Positions 24,783 to 35,110 of a stretch of DNA of 64,000 nucleotides are shown piece after piece. The translations under genes and the position numbers were made by a program. The notes below the pieces were generated by a model. The model did no database searches and had not been told where the DNA came from. It worked only from the letters and a program-made list of their open reading frames with translations. Location: contig CM036158.1 in assembly GCA_020631735.1 (NCBI GenBank), positions 84,269,914 to 84,333,913 on the forward strand, given 5' to 3'. The stretch is from Saccharum officinarum. Lineage: Eukaryota > Streptophyta > Magnoliopsida > Poales > Poaceae. How positions within the stretch are numbered: the first letter of the stretch is position 1; each line of letters opens with the position of its first letter.

Positions 24783-25297
24783 ATGGTTCGTGGCCGCAAG
24801 ACTGCCCGCATCACCACTGGAGGCCACTACCCACCTCGTGCTTTGCTTGCACCTGAAGAGCCACAAGAGGAAGCACCCTAGGAGCAGGAGCAGGCCCCTG
24901 AAGCACCAATCCAAGCGCCAACACCTCCCCAGGAAGAACTCGAGCCTGAAGAAGATCCTGAGATCATTGAGATTGAAGATAATAAAGAGGAGGAAGCCAA
25001 TGGAGGAGAGCAACCCCCGTCTCCACCACATGATGAAGCTACTGAGGATGTGGCACCTCCTCCAATGGGGTGGACTATGAAGATCTACCATAAGGCTGGA
25101 GGAGACGCTGTCTCTCACCATCAACTTATGGGAATGCTCTCTGCCTACTTCACTGATTGGCACCCAGCTATAGAGTACGTCTGTTGGGAGTATACCCATT
25201 CGCTGGAGGACACTTACTAGAAGGCAAGAGCGAGTATTTTTCCTAAGGATGAGGAAAAGGGGCATACCAGCTGGACAGGATGTATTCTCACATGGGT
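24783..25297 (+). pseudogene. Additional pre-gag ORF of element H, cut by the assembly gap
   Basis: The ATG starts MVRGRKTARITTGGHYPPR. The following region is rich in Glu, Pro and Gln, then comes a more structured part with GWTMKIYHK, AIEYVCWEYTHSLEDTY and SIFPKDEEKGHTSWTGC. Two TAG codons interrupt it (near 24880 and 25218). The second stands where the relative in element G has Trp, consistent with a TGG to TAG change. It lies between primer site and the expected gag, so it is an extra ORF of this Gypsy lineage. I recognise no known domain. The frame runs into the run of Ns. Confidence 0.72.
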
Positions 25298-25397
25298 NNN
25301 NNNNNNNNNNNNNNNNNNNNNNNNNNNNNNNNNNNNNNNNNNNNNNNNNNNNNNNNNNNNNNNNNNNNNNNNNNNNNNNNNNNNNNNNNNNNNNNNN
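25298..25397. other. Assembly gap (100 N)
   Basis: Exactly 100 N, the conventional length for a gap of unknown size. Plus-strand element H sequence (pre-gag ORF) enters it and minus-strand element G sequence (RT start) leaves it. Confidence 0.99.
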
Positions 25398-27218
25398 ACA
25401 TCCTTCTTGTCAACAAAAATCACAGGTGCACACCCAAGGAGATGAACTAGGGCGTATGAAGCCTTTGTACTGCAACTCCTTTAACTGCTTCTTAAGTTCT
25501 TCTAACTCATCAACTCCCATTCTATATGGACGCTTAGCTATGGTGCAGTTCCAGGTAATAAATCAATAATAAACTCAATGTCACGATCGTGGCATACCTG
25601 GCAAGTCATCAGGGAATACATCCGAGAAATCATCCACAACACGTTCTGGCTGATTGGCTTCTTTATTTAGTTGGTTCATGGTTGCCATTGGTGGTGCTTG
25701 CACTGCCACTTCAACACTCATTCTGTCCCCTTTAGGAGTGGTCAGCACAACTACCTTCTCTTGACATTGAATTACTGCAATGTGTTGTTTCATCCAATCC
25801 ATTCCCAAAATCACATCAATGCCAGCTGTCCTTAGCACAACAGGTTGAGCAAGGAAATCTACCCCCTTAAAGCTATGTTAGCAAAGGGACAACAATATGA
25901 AGCTGGTATAGTACCACCCAGTGAATTCACTATCATGGTATGCTTCATAGCAACTAAGGGTATGCTATGATTTCTAACAAAAGCTTGGGAAATAAATGAA
26001 TGCGAGCCTCCAGAATCAAATAGAATGGTAGCGGGGATAGAGTTGACGCTGAATGTACCTAGCATAACTTCTGGTGCCTCTTGCGCAGTTTCCGCATTGA
26101 CGTGGTTCACTCTAGAACCATTAGGTGCCATCTTCTGATTGCCATTTCTGAAAGCATTCGGCTAGTTGGGAAATTCGGGGCAATTATAAGACATGTGGCC
26201 TTCCTTGCCGCAGCGGAAACACTTTTTAACATCATTTGATCCTCCATTCTTCATAGGAGCATTGTTTGGTGGATACTGGAGTGGTACTTGGTAACCCTTC
26301 TATTGCTGTGGTCGCTGACCAACATTCTGTTGCTGAGGATAATGAGGACGTTGGCCACCACTCTGCTGGGGGTATTGAGAACGTTGCTGGTTCTGACCTT
26401 TGTTCCACTGGTTAGGAGGCCCCTGGCTTCTCTGTGGAAGCCTGACTGTGGGTTAGGATAGAGACGGGTGTTACTCCCAGAGGCTTGTCCTTGGAACCTT
26501 CTCTTTTTGGCCTCTATTTCTCTACGCTCATTGTCTATCACAATGGCGCGATTCACCAGCATCTGATAGTCAGGGTACGTAGTGATCTTCAGCTGCAACC
26601 TAAGATCATATTAAGACCTTTGAGAAAGTGACACTGCTTATCTGCGTCATTAGCCACCTCACTAGGAGCATAGCATGATAGTTGAGTGAACCTATCACGA
26701 TACTCACTCACAGTCATAGACTTCTGCCTTAAGGATCTGAATTCTTCCCGCTTAATCTCCATCAATCCATCTGGGATATGATAGGTCCTGAAACTCTGAG
26801 TAAACTCTACCCAAGTAATAGGAGCGGCATTTGCAGGGCGTCCAAACTTGAAGGAATCCCACCAATCTTGAGCTGCCCCCTGCAGTTGCCCCGATGCATA
26901 CAACACCTTTTCCATGTCGTTGCATTGAGATATGTCCAGTTGTTTTTCCACCGTGCACAACCAGTCGTCAGCATCCAACGGATCAGTAGAGTGTGTAAAT
27001 ACCGGTGGATGTCCTTTCATAAATTCACCATGCTTGTCCCTAACATGGACAGGTGGTGGTCCTCCAACAGGCTCATTGTCCATCCGTTGCATCATTGCAT
27101 GCATGAGTTGAGCTTGCATTCCCATCAGCTGTTCCATTGTCACTACAGGCGGGTTGGGCGGATCCATGGCGACATTCCTACCATGGCCTCTGCCCCTTCT
27201 ACGTCCTCTGGCTGCCAT
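25398..27218 (-). pseudogene. gag-protease-RT start of element G, frameshifted
   Basis: The start is taken at the ATG at 27218 (MAARGRRRGRGHGRN); an upstream in-frame ATG is possible. A retrotransposon gag domain follows (DADDWLCTVEKQLDIS, AAQDWWDSFKF) and leaves frame near 26600. A glutamine-rich linker leads to the CCHC knuckle CFRCGKEGHMSYNC (about 26175-26225). The protease has the active-site motif LFDSGGSHSFIS (25859-26131). Then come ILGMDWM and DDLPGMP (25581-25838), typical of the protease-RT linker in chromoviruses, and, after more frame breaks, [10 protein letters not shown] of the RT N-terminus next to the gap. Several frameshifts and stops make it non-functional. The order gag-PR-RT on one strand is standard for Gypsy. 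Confidence 0.85.
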
Positions 27219-27912
27219 CTGTTTTCCAAAACAAACGCTCAAATTTAGGGTTTATCCAATTATAAATCACTTATAAATGATAAAAGATACAAATCTGAAA
27301 TTTTCTGGGCGAAAACCAGTGACAACAGATCAGTAAAATGAACATAACTCTAACTCCAGATATCCTATTAAGGTGTGCTATACGTGGTTGGAAATCTTAA
27401 GAAGTTCTCTGCAACTTTGGTATTTAACACATTTTCAGATTCTGTCATTATGTCAGCCGAAAACAGAGTACAACCCAGACTGTTCCAGACTCTCAGTTAG
27501 CGCAGCAACCTCAACTTAGAACTGTTATAACTCCCAGACCAGAACAGATATAAGGGTGATCTCAGATGAGTTGGAAAGATGTCGAAGTATAGTTACTGCT
27601 CTAAAATTTTCACGATTTTTGGACTTACCAAAACTGAGATATTAAATAAAGAGCATCGGCTGTCCCAGCAAACAGCAACAATGGAGATAGATAAAGTGGA
27701 CCCCAAACTTAATTAAGCATCAACTAAACCTTAAAATTTAACTAAAGAGAATCACGGACAAGCCCATGAATTCTCAGCATTCAAAGGAAAAGTTCAACTC
27801 AAACATGATCACAAGAACAAACCATCAAACACATCAAAGTTCATGACTCAAGCAAAAGACTCGACTCGAACGGCGCGACTAACGATCTTTATTACAACAG
27901 GGCATTGCAAAT
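27219..27912 (-). other. Spacer between extra ORF and gag of element G
   Basis: About 0.7 kb of AT-rich DNA with no convincing frame on either strand. By position it is the internal leader separating the extra ORF from gag; I see no domain or repeat in it. Confidence 0.5.
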
Positions 27913-28869
27913 CTAAGAGTCATCCTGATGCACGTCATAGTCCTCATCTAGCTTCTTGTAGAGTGGAGGCTGCCCCAGCCGAGCCCTCAGCTTGTCGATC
28001 TCTTTCTGGTAACGCCTCGCGACCTTGTGCACTCCACGTAGTTCCTTCTAGAGATCTTCGTTCCCCACCTTTAGTGCAAGAGCATACCGCACTGTAGTGT
28101 CCAAGGCAGGAGAGCTGTGCTGAGGGTCTGTCACCACCCAGTCCTTCTGCACATCATAGCGAGGCAAGTACCTAAAACGATCTGCCTCCATAGCCTCATA
28201 CCGTAAGCCATGGTAGTACTCATATGCCTCCCGAGCGGCGTCCTCCATTCTGTCGAAAGCTTCAGCACACTTGGACGTGTGCCCATGGATAGTGTTCACC
28301 ACCCTACCATTCTTGTCATCCTTCCAGATGGTGACAGTCAGCTCTGACTTCCAGTAAGTCGCCTCAGTGGGGTGAGTGTACTCAGCACAATAGTACTGGA
28401 TGCCGGTGTTCAGGTCGGCGTAGTAGTCCTGGAGCATGTCGTTGAGCAGCTTATGATGGTAGGCCGTGTGAGGAGCATGCTTGTAGATGTAGGTACGAGT
28501 CCACCCAGGCTCCTCTTCAGGTTCTTCCTCATCAGCAGGAGCCATCTCCTGCTCTCCCGCTTCAACGAACGCGGTAGGAGCTAGTGTTGGTGAAGCCGGC
28601 GCAGATGCAGCTGGTGCTGGAGCAGGCGAAGCAGAGAGTGGTGGAGTTGGTGCAGCTGGTGCAGGTTCTCCATCATCCTCCTCATGCCCGGTGATGTTCA
28701 CTAAGAGCACGGTGTCCTCCTACATGGGTTCCTCTTCCATCATCATGGGCTCCTCTTCATCATCGGAGATGATGACAATCTCTGGGACTGGCGCCTCTTC
28801 AGGGAATAGGACACGGGGTGGAAGGCCAGCTCCAATGCTCTTGCAGGCAGTCTCCCTGGTGCGGGCCAT
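27913..28869 (-). pseudogene. Additional pre-gag ORF of element G (about 318 codons, two stops)
   Basis: The ATG at 28869 begins MARTRETACKSIGAGLPPRV, close to the start of the counterpart in H. An acidic stretch (ISDDEEEP), a Pro/Ala-rich linker, and a conserved part with GWTRTYIYKHAPHTAYHH, YYCAEYTHPTEATYWK and HGHTSKCAEAFDRMEDA follow. The C-terminal part is charged and coiled-coil-like, ending in EDYDVHQDDS before the stop at 27913-27915. TAG codons near 28722 and 28049 are the only interruptions, and the frame is otherwise continuous for 319 codons. Its place between primer site and gag, and its conservation between G and H, argue for a real extra gene in this lineage. No known family is recognised. 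A regulatory or structural role would be speculation. Confidence 0.72.
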
Positions 28870-29044
28870 CTACAAAATTTATTTTTTAGAAGAGATTAGA
28901 GTCAATAATTTCATAATAGAATAAAGCGGAAGGAGCATAAAGGTTTTAACAAATAACAAGACTAAGGTAGTAAGTAGGAACAAGTAAAATAATAAGTAAT
29001 AAACGACCATTTCTAACTGGGCTTGTGTTCTACAGTCGACACGA

Positions 29045-29056
29045 GCTTTGATACCA
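29045..29056 (-). promoter_or_regulatory. Primer-binding site of element G
   Basis: The reverse complement is TGGTATCAAAGC, three bases from the LTR end at 29060. It is one base away from the initiator tRNA-Met complement. Confidence 0.85.
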
Positions 29057-29059
29057 ATT

Positions 29060-32027
29060 TGTCACGCCCATATTTTGTAAACACAAAATTTGGATGCAAA
29101 CCATATGTAAAGAACATATAGAACAAATTGTAAAGGAGAAGTATCATACTCAGTGCCTTATTACAATAACGGACCATAGTTCATTACATAAATAAAAACA
29201 TCTCAAAGTCTGGAGATTTGATAAAATAAACTAAACACTCCAAGGGCGTCTCCATCATCACAGGATCTGGTCGACTGGTTGACAACAACCTAGTTGTCCT
29301 TAAAGTAATCATCGTAGTCATTGTCATCTGTACCCATCTGGGATTTTTATCCAATAATAAAAAATAAACAAGCATAAGTACATCTCGTACTTAACAAGAT
29401 AATATGGGGTTCATGAGGCTCAGAAGGTTGACACTGGTTGTACTATAGTTAGCTTTTAAATATGTAACATCATAATATTAATTAAGTTATGGTTATGCTT
29501 AAGCCCCAGGTAACCACCATAGTATCATGAATAAGTAACACGTCATCATTAATCATTATTATTATCATCATCAGCAAAAATTCAGTTATTCCATCAGTTT
29601 TCCGGGCCACCCGTAACCGTGGGCATGACTGTTATAACAGTTTATTAAACTCTGCGCAGAGGTGTACACTTTCACTGTGAGTCATGATTCCCATATGCCC
29701 GGGGCCCGTCGACCCCTAACACTTCCAAGGTGAGTGGGCATGGTACACTATGAAGCCTTTCAAAAGTTCATCTAACATGTTAGGGCTGCTAGGTTTCAGT
29801 GGCAAACAGATATAGGTCCCCCCTTCCCAAATGGCACATTGACACGCAGCCTATACACAAAGGGACAAGAGCCAAACTATACCCGAGTCGGCAGACCCCT
29901 TTTGCGCCCTTTCGGGTAACCTCTAACATGCTAGAAAAGGTCTTCATACTTGACTAAAGCCAGAGCCATATGGCTCTCATAGTTGTACTGTAGGTCCCAG
30001 CTTTTGCCAATGAATGAGTCCTTATGGAGGGCCAAGAGCATCATGAATACACAAGCTCTCTCACCCTATGTCCATGTTTCTCAAAATCAAGTTTTAACAA
30101 GTATTGCATATAATCATTAGTCATTGTCCATATTCATAGTATTTAAGTGGAGCGCTAGCAACTACCCATATGCAAGTGTAACCCATCGGTAACAAGGTAC
30201 AAGATAATCATAGACTAGGATATCCTTATGTTGAGCAATTTGACACATGCAAATGACTAATTAGATAATGAACAGGACAACAAGGAATATCCCATATTAT
30301 ACTTGCCTTGCTCGTAGAACTCCTGCTGGTCTAGATTATCACTGTAGAAGATCTCGTCACCCGTGTAGCAATTACGGTCTACTCGAACCACAATCAATCA
30401 ACACGCATTCCAAGAACATCCATGCAAGGAAAACAAGACTAGATTAGAACAGTACATCAATAGAGAGAAATCAATCTAAAAGGTTTATAACACTATTCTA
30501 CACGTTGCTACGATCACACAGATATAAAGATCACGAAAAACGGAGTTGAAACGCGAAAGTTATGAATTTACTAAGATTTCCTATAGATAAATAATTACTA
30601 TAATACAAATCCAAAAAATAAATATTACAAACCTACTGTACAACAGTACTAACATGTAGAGCTCGCGAATACGAACCTAACGGAATTTGAATAGGTCAAA
30701 ACGGAGTTAAAATGAGCATTTTATGGCTAAAACAAAATCAGTGGCAAACTTGTAAATAACGAAAAACGTATTCTTGAATTTACCGAGATGATCTACGTTT
30801 TCAAAAGAAGAAAACATATTCGGGAGTTACGCTTTGGAGTGCGGGTTTGGTTCAATAAAAACCCAGGGGCTCTTTAGCAAAATTACCCCCGAAGGGGTAT
30901 CCAGCGATCTGGACCGTCGGATCTGATCCGAACGGTCCCGATTTAAAAGAGGGGGACGGGGGCGGCACACTGGCCGGAGAAGAAGGCCGCACGGCGGCGC
31001 GCCATTACCAGAGGTGACTGAGCTTGCTGGCGCATGTGAATAGGGCCCTAGGGGCCATGGTTTGGCTCGGGGCCGGTACCAAATGAAAGAGGGAAACAAG
31101 GCGGTGCTCACCACGATGAAGATGGAGACCGAGACGATCCGAAGACGACGTACGGGTGGAATTGGTGGCCAGCGGACGTCCTGCAAGTACGACGAGGTAC
31201 TGCGAGTTAATCCAAAGGCCAAAAGAGGGAGAAAATGGCACGGGGTGCTTCCTACCGTGCTGCGGAGCTCGGCAGCATGCCACAACCGGCGGTGGTCGAC
31301 GAAACAGAGGAACCCGAGCTTGGTGCTCGAGCTAGGGTTTTGGAGGGAATGGCGAGCTCGATTCGGCGAGTTGGGGTGAGAATGGAGCACAGAGGTGAGA
31401 GCGGCTAGCTTTATAGTGTGGAGGGAGGCGCAAATTGGGAGGAAAATCCCACCATTCACGTGCGCGTGGCGAGAAAGGAAGGTGCCGGCGTCTCCGGCTA
31501 GAGGTAGAGGAAGGCGCTGTTGTAGCGGGCCCACATGTCAGTGGCAGAGGGGAGCGGGTCCCGGTAGTCAGCGACCAAAGAGGGCGGCAGCGCGCGCTGC
31601 GGCTCGGCCGATGCTGGGCCAGCCTAAGGCGAACGGCGCGCGTGCGGCCCGTGAAAGGAGAATCAAGGGGGAAAGCGAGCGGGCCGCCATTGCCACTGGG
31701 CCTACGGGAGCAAGGGGGGGCGCGGCTGGCTGGGCCAGCGGGCCAAATCCAAGGAATGAGAAAAGAATAGATGTTTTTCTTTTTTTCTTTTTATGAACAA
31801 ATTTGTAAATTCATTTTCAAGAGATTTTGAACTCATTTTTGAATTCTATAAAAACCACTCAACTCATAAATAAATATGCAACAGCATGTATGCATCAACA
31901 TGTAGCTAGCCTTATATTTGATTTTAATTTCATAAAATTTATTATCTCTCTAAATTAAATGCTCACACAAATATATAATTAAATCATTTCTTCTATTTTA
32001 AAAGATGCAAAAATTTTAGGTGTTATA
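29060..32027 (-). repeat. 5' LTR of element G (2968 bp)
   Basis: It starts TGTCACGCCC (plus strand) and ends AGGTGTTATA, a mutated form of GGGTGTTACA. It is the most diverged LTR of this family in the window, suggesting an older insertion. TATAAAG (reverse complement near 31410) is a candidate TATA box. The GC-rich 30900-31760 part gives long but unsupported ORFs on both strands. Confidence 0.85.
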
Positions 32028-32034
32028 ACCTTAA

Positions 32035-35000
32035 TAAAAAACTAGAAAATATCTTAATTTGGCCTTAGGAGGAGTGTTCATGCATATCACTGCTGAGTGT
32101 GCAAAAACTATTCTTATGAACATTTTAAATGATCTTCCTAAAGAGAAGTTGTTAGAAGATGAAGAAATCTCAATAGTTGAACTCGAACTTTTGTCTGAAA
32201 CATCTCAACCTTTAGATATTGTAGAACCTAAACTACCATAAAAGGAAGAGGAAGAATTTCCGCTTCCTGACTTTTTGTTTGATATTGAGGATGTTTTGTC
32301 TACTGATTTTGGAAATACCTCAAATTATCATTTGATAAAGAAACATCAGCAGCCTAGAAATTTTGCAACTATGGATCCTATACATTCTGATGAGGTAGAT
32401 TTTCTTAAAAAGACAAAAAAAGAATTAATATCTATTTTGAGTGATGAGTGGTTAGAAGAATTAGAGTTTTCAAATGAAATTATTTGTATAAATTCTCCCT
32501 TTGTCACTATTCAATGTCAATTAGATAAATATCCTGTTGAAACTCTTTATAATCCTGTAGTAGGTGTTAATATTATGTCTGCAACATTAGCTAAACTTTT
32601 ATTAAAAGACATACTATTAGCCCCGACTAATAAATTGTTAACAAGTCTTTCAGAACACATTATTCCATGTTTAGGAATTCTGTGTGCCCTTTCTATTTAT
32701 GTGAATGATTTTCGAGTCCGATTGAATTTCTACATCTTTGATGTTTGGGAGTTTGATGTGTTGATTGGGAAACTTATAGAAAGACTTATCCAAGAAGGAT
32801 AAACAGGAAAAATAAATGTTAGGCTTAGAAAAGGATTTAAGCTCTATGTGCCTATAATTCACTCTTTGAAAACTAAGGTAGAGCCATTTCTTGAGTTAAA
32901 ATCAATAGAAGAGGTTAAGGTAGCATCTCTTGAAGAATTAATTGAACCAAATTTAGAAGATGATGCATAGTTTTTCACCAATGAGGTAGAGGATGAGTAT
33001 CCCACTAATCCTGAACCTCTCGATGAATTGCTAGAGCCACCTAAGCCCCCTATTAAACTTAAACCTTTGCCTTCTAGACTTAAATATGCTTTTCTGAATA
33101 ATAATAAGGATTCTCCTGTAATAATAAGTGATAAATTATCTCAAGAAGAATCTTTGCGCTTAATAACTGTGTTAGAAAAGCATCATGCTGTTTTTGGCTA
33201 TTCACTCCATGACCTTAAAGGAATTAGTCCTATTCTTTGCACCCATCTCATTCCAACTGATCTAGAAATTACACCATCTAGAGAGCCCCAGCGTAGGCTT
33301 AATAATACGATGAGGAAGGTTGTGAAGAAGGAGGTTTTGAAACTTTTAGATGCCAGGATCATTTATCCTGTGCCGCATAGTGAGTGGGTTAGTCTTGTTC
33401 AAGTTGTACCAAAGAAAGGTGGAATGACTGTTGTTAAAAATAAAAGGAATGAATTAATACCCTAAAGAACCGTCACTGGATGGAGAATATGGATAGATTA
33501 TAAAAAACTTAATAAAGCAACAAAGAAAGATCATTTTTCGCTACCCTTCATTGATGAAATGTTAGAGCGTATAGCGAATCATTCTTTCTTTTGTTTTCTT
33601 GATGGTTATTCGGGATATCACCAAATTCCAATTCATCCTGATTATTAAAGCAAAACCACTTTTACATGTCCATATAGAACTTATGCTTATCGAAGAATGT
33701 CTTTTGGATTATGTAATGCTCCAGCTTCCTTTTAAAGATGTATGATGTCTATATTTTCTGATATGATTGAAAAAATTATGGAAGTTTTTATGGATGATTT
33801 TTCTGTTTATGGAAAAACTTTCGATGATTGTCTTAAAAATTTAGATAGAGTTTTAGAAAGATGTGAAGAAAAGCGCTTAGTACTTAATTAGGAAAAATGT
33901 CATTTTATGGTTAGAGAAGAAATAGTGCTAGGACACTTAGTGTCTAAAAGAGGTATAGAGGTAGACAGAGCTAAAATTGAAGTAATTGAACAATTACCTC
34001 CACCTGTGAATATAAAAGAGATTCAAAGTTTTCTTGGTCATTGTGGTTTTTATTGTAGGTTTATAAAAGATTTTTCACATATTGCTAAACCACTGACTAA
34101 CTTGTTAGCTAAGGATGTTCCTTTTGAATTTGATGATACATGTTTAAAATCTTTTAATATTCTTAAAGAAGCACTCATCTCTGCACCAATCATTCAACCC
34201 CCATGATTGGTCAATACCTTTTGAAATTATGTGTGATGCTAGTGATTATGCTGTGGGGGCAGTTCTAGGACAGACAAAGGATAAAAAACATAATGCCATT
34301 GCTTATGCTAGTAAAACTCTGACAGGAGCTCAACTTAATTATGCAACAACTGGAAAAGAACTCCTAGCTGTTGTTTTTGCTATAGATAAATTTAGATCTT
34401 ACTTGCTAGGAGCAAAAGTTATTATTTATACTGATCATGCTGCTTTGAAATATTTGCTCACTAAGAAAGATGCTAAACCACGTTTGATAAGATGGATTTT
34501 ATTACTCTAAGAATTTGACTTAGAAATAAAAGATAAAAAGGAAGTATAAAATCTTGTTGTTGATCACTTGTCTAGAATGCAATTTAAAAATCCGCAGGAA
34601 TTACCTATTAATGACTCACTAAGGGATGACATGCATTTCAAAGTAACAATATCAGACCCTTGGTACTCGAATATTATGAATTTTATGGTTGCAGGTTATG
34701 TACTACCAGGGGACAATAAAAGAAAACTTATTTATGAGAGTCATCAACACCTATGGGATCCACCGTATCTCTTCAGATATGTGCTGATGGACTACTAAGA
34801 AGATGTGTACCGGCAGAGGAGGGCATTCAAATCATTTAGAAATACCACTCATCACTATATGGAGGTCATTATGGGGCATTCCACACTCATGCAAAAATTT
34901 GGCAGAGTGGATTCTTTTGGCCAACCATGTATGAAGACACCAAGAACTTTATCCAGAGATATGTATCATGTCAGAAGCATGGAAACATCAACACAAGAGA

Positions 35001-35110
35001 TGCCATGCCACTCACCAACAATCTTCAGATAGAGCTCTTTGATGTTTGGGGAATCGATTACATGGGACCATTTCCGAAATCAAAGAATTGCGAGTATATA
35101 TTGGTGGCAG
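32035..35110 (+). pseudogene. Athila-like pol, first part: RT, RNase H, start of integrase
   Basis: A degenerate linker/protease-region frame (32059-32802) leads into RT: LLDARIIYPVPHSEWVS, VVPKKGGMTVVK, the catalytic box VFMDDFSVYG, and LGHCGFYCRFIKDFS in the connection region. RNase H follows ([38 protein letters not shown], near 34229-34510). The integrase begins near 34800 and is cut at 35110 within the core, after WGIDYMGPFPKS. At least seven in-frame stops occur. Several replace Gln (CAA to TAA) at positions conserved in the family; others replace Trp. The enzyme would copy element RNA and integrate it, but this copy is dead. Confidence 0.88.

Larger units (their letters stand above)
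25398..32027 (-). mobile_element. Gypsy element G, 5' half (LTR, primer site, extra ORF, gag, protease, RT start)
   Basis: From right to left: 5' LTR (29060-32027), primer site (29045-29056), extra ORF (27913-28869), gag, zinc knuckle, protease and the beginning of RT, which runs into the N gap. It interrupts the Athila-like element at 32028. The LTR start is slightly degraded (TGTTATA on the plus strand instead of TGTTACA). The 3' half and 3' LTR are not in the window. It is the same lineage as H and A: similar LTR family, same primer site and same extra ORF as H. Confidence 0.85.

Noticed and set aside
24783..25838. Plus-strand H and minus-strand G as one large hairpin element
   Set aside because: They are different elements with different LTR divergence, and an N gap separates them; the CTAAT evidence explains the opposite orientation better.
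30827..31796. Long ORFs on both strands in the GC-rich part of the G LTR (235, 133 and 111 codons)
   Set aside because: Located in the promoter/leader part of an LTR, overlapping on opposite strands, and without counterparts in sister LTRs.
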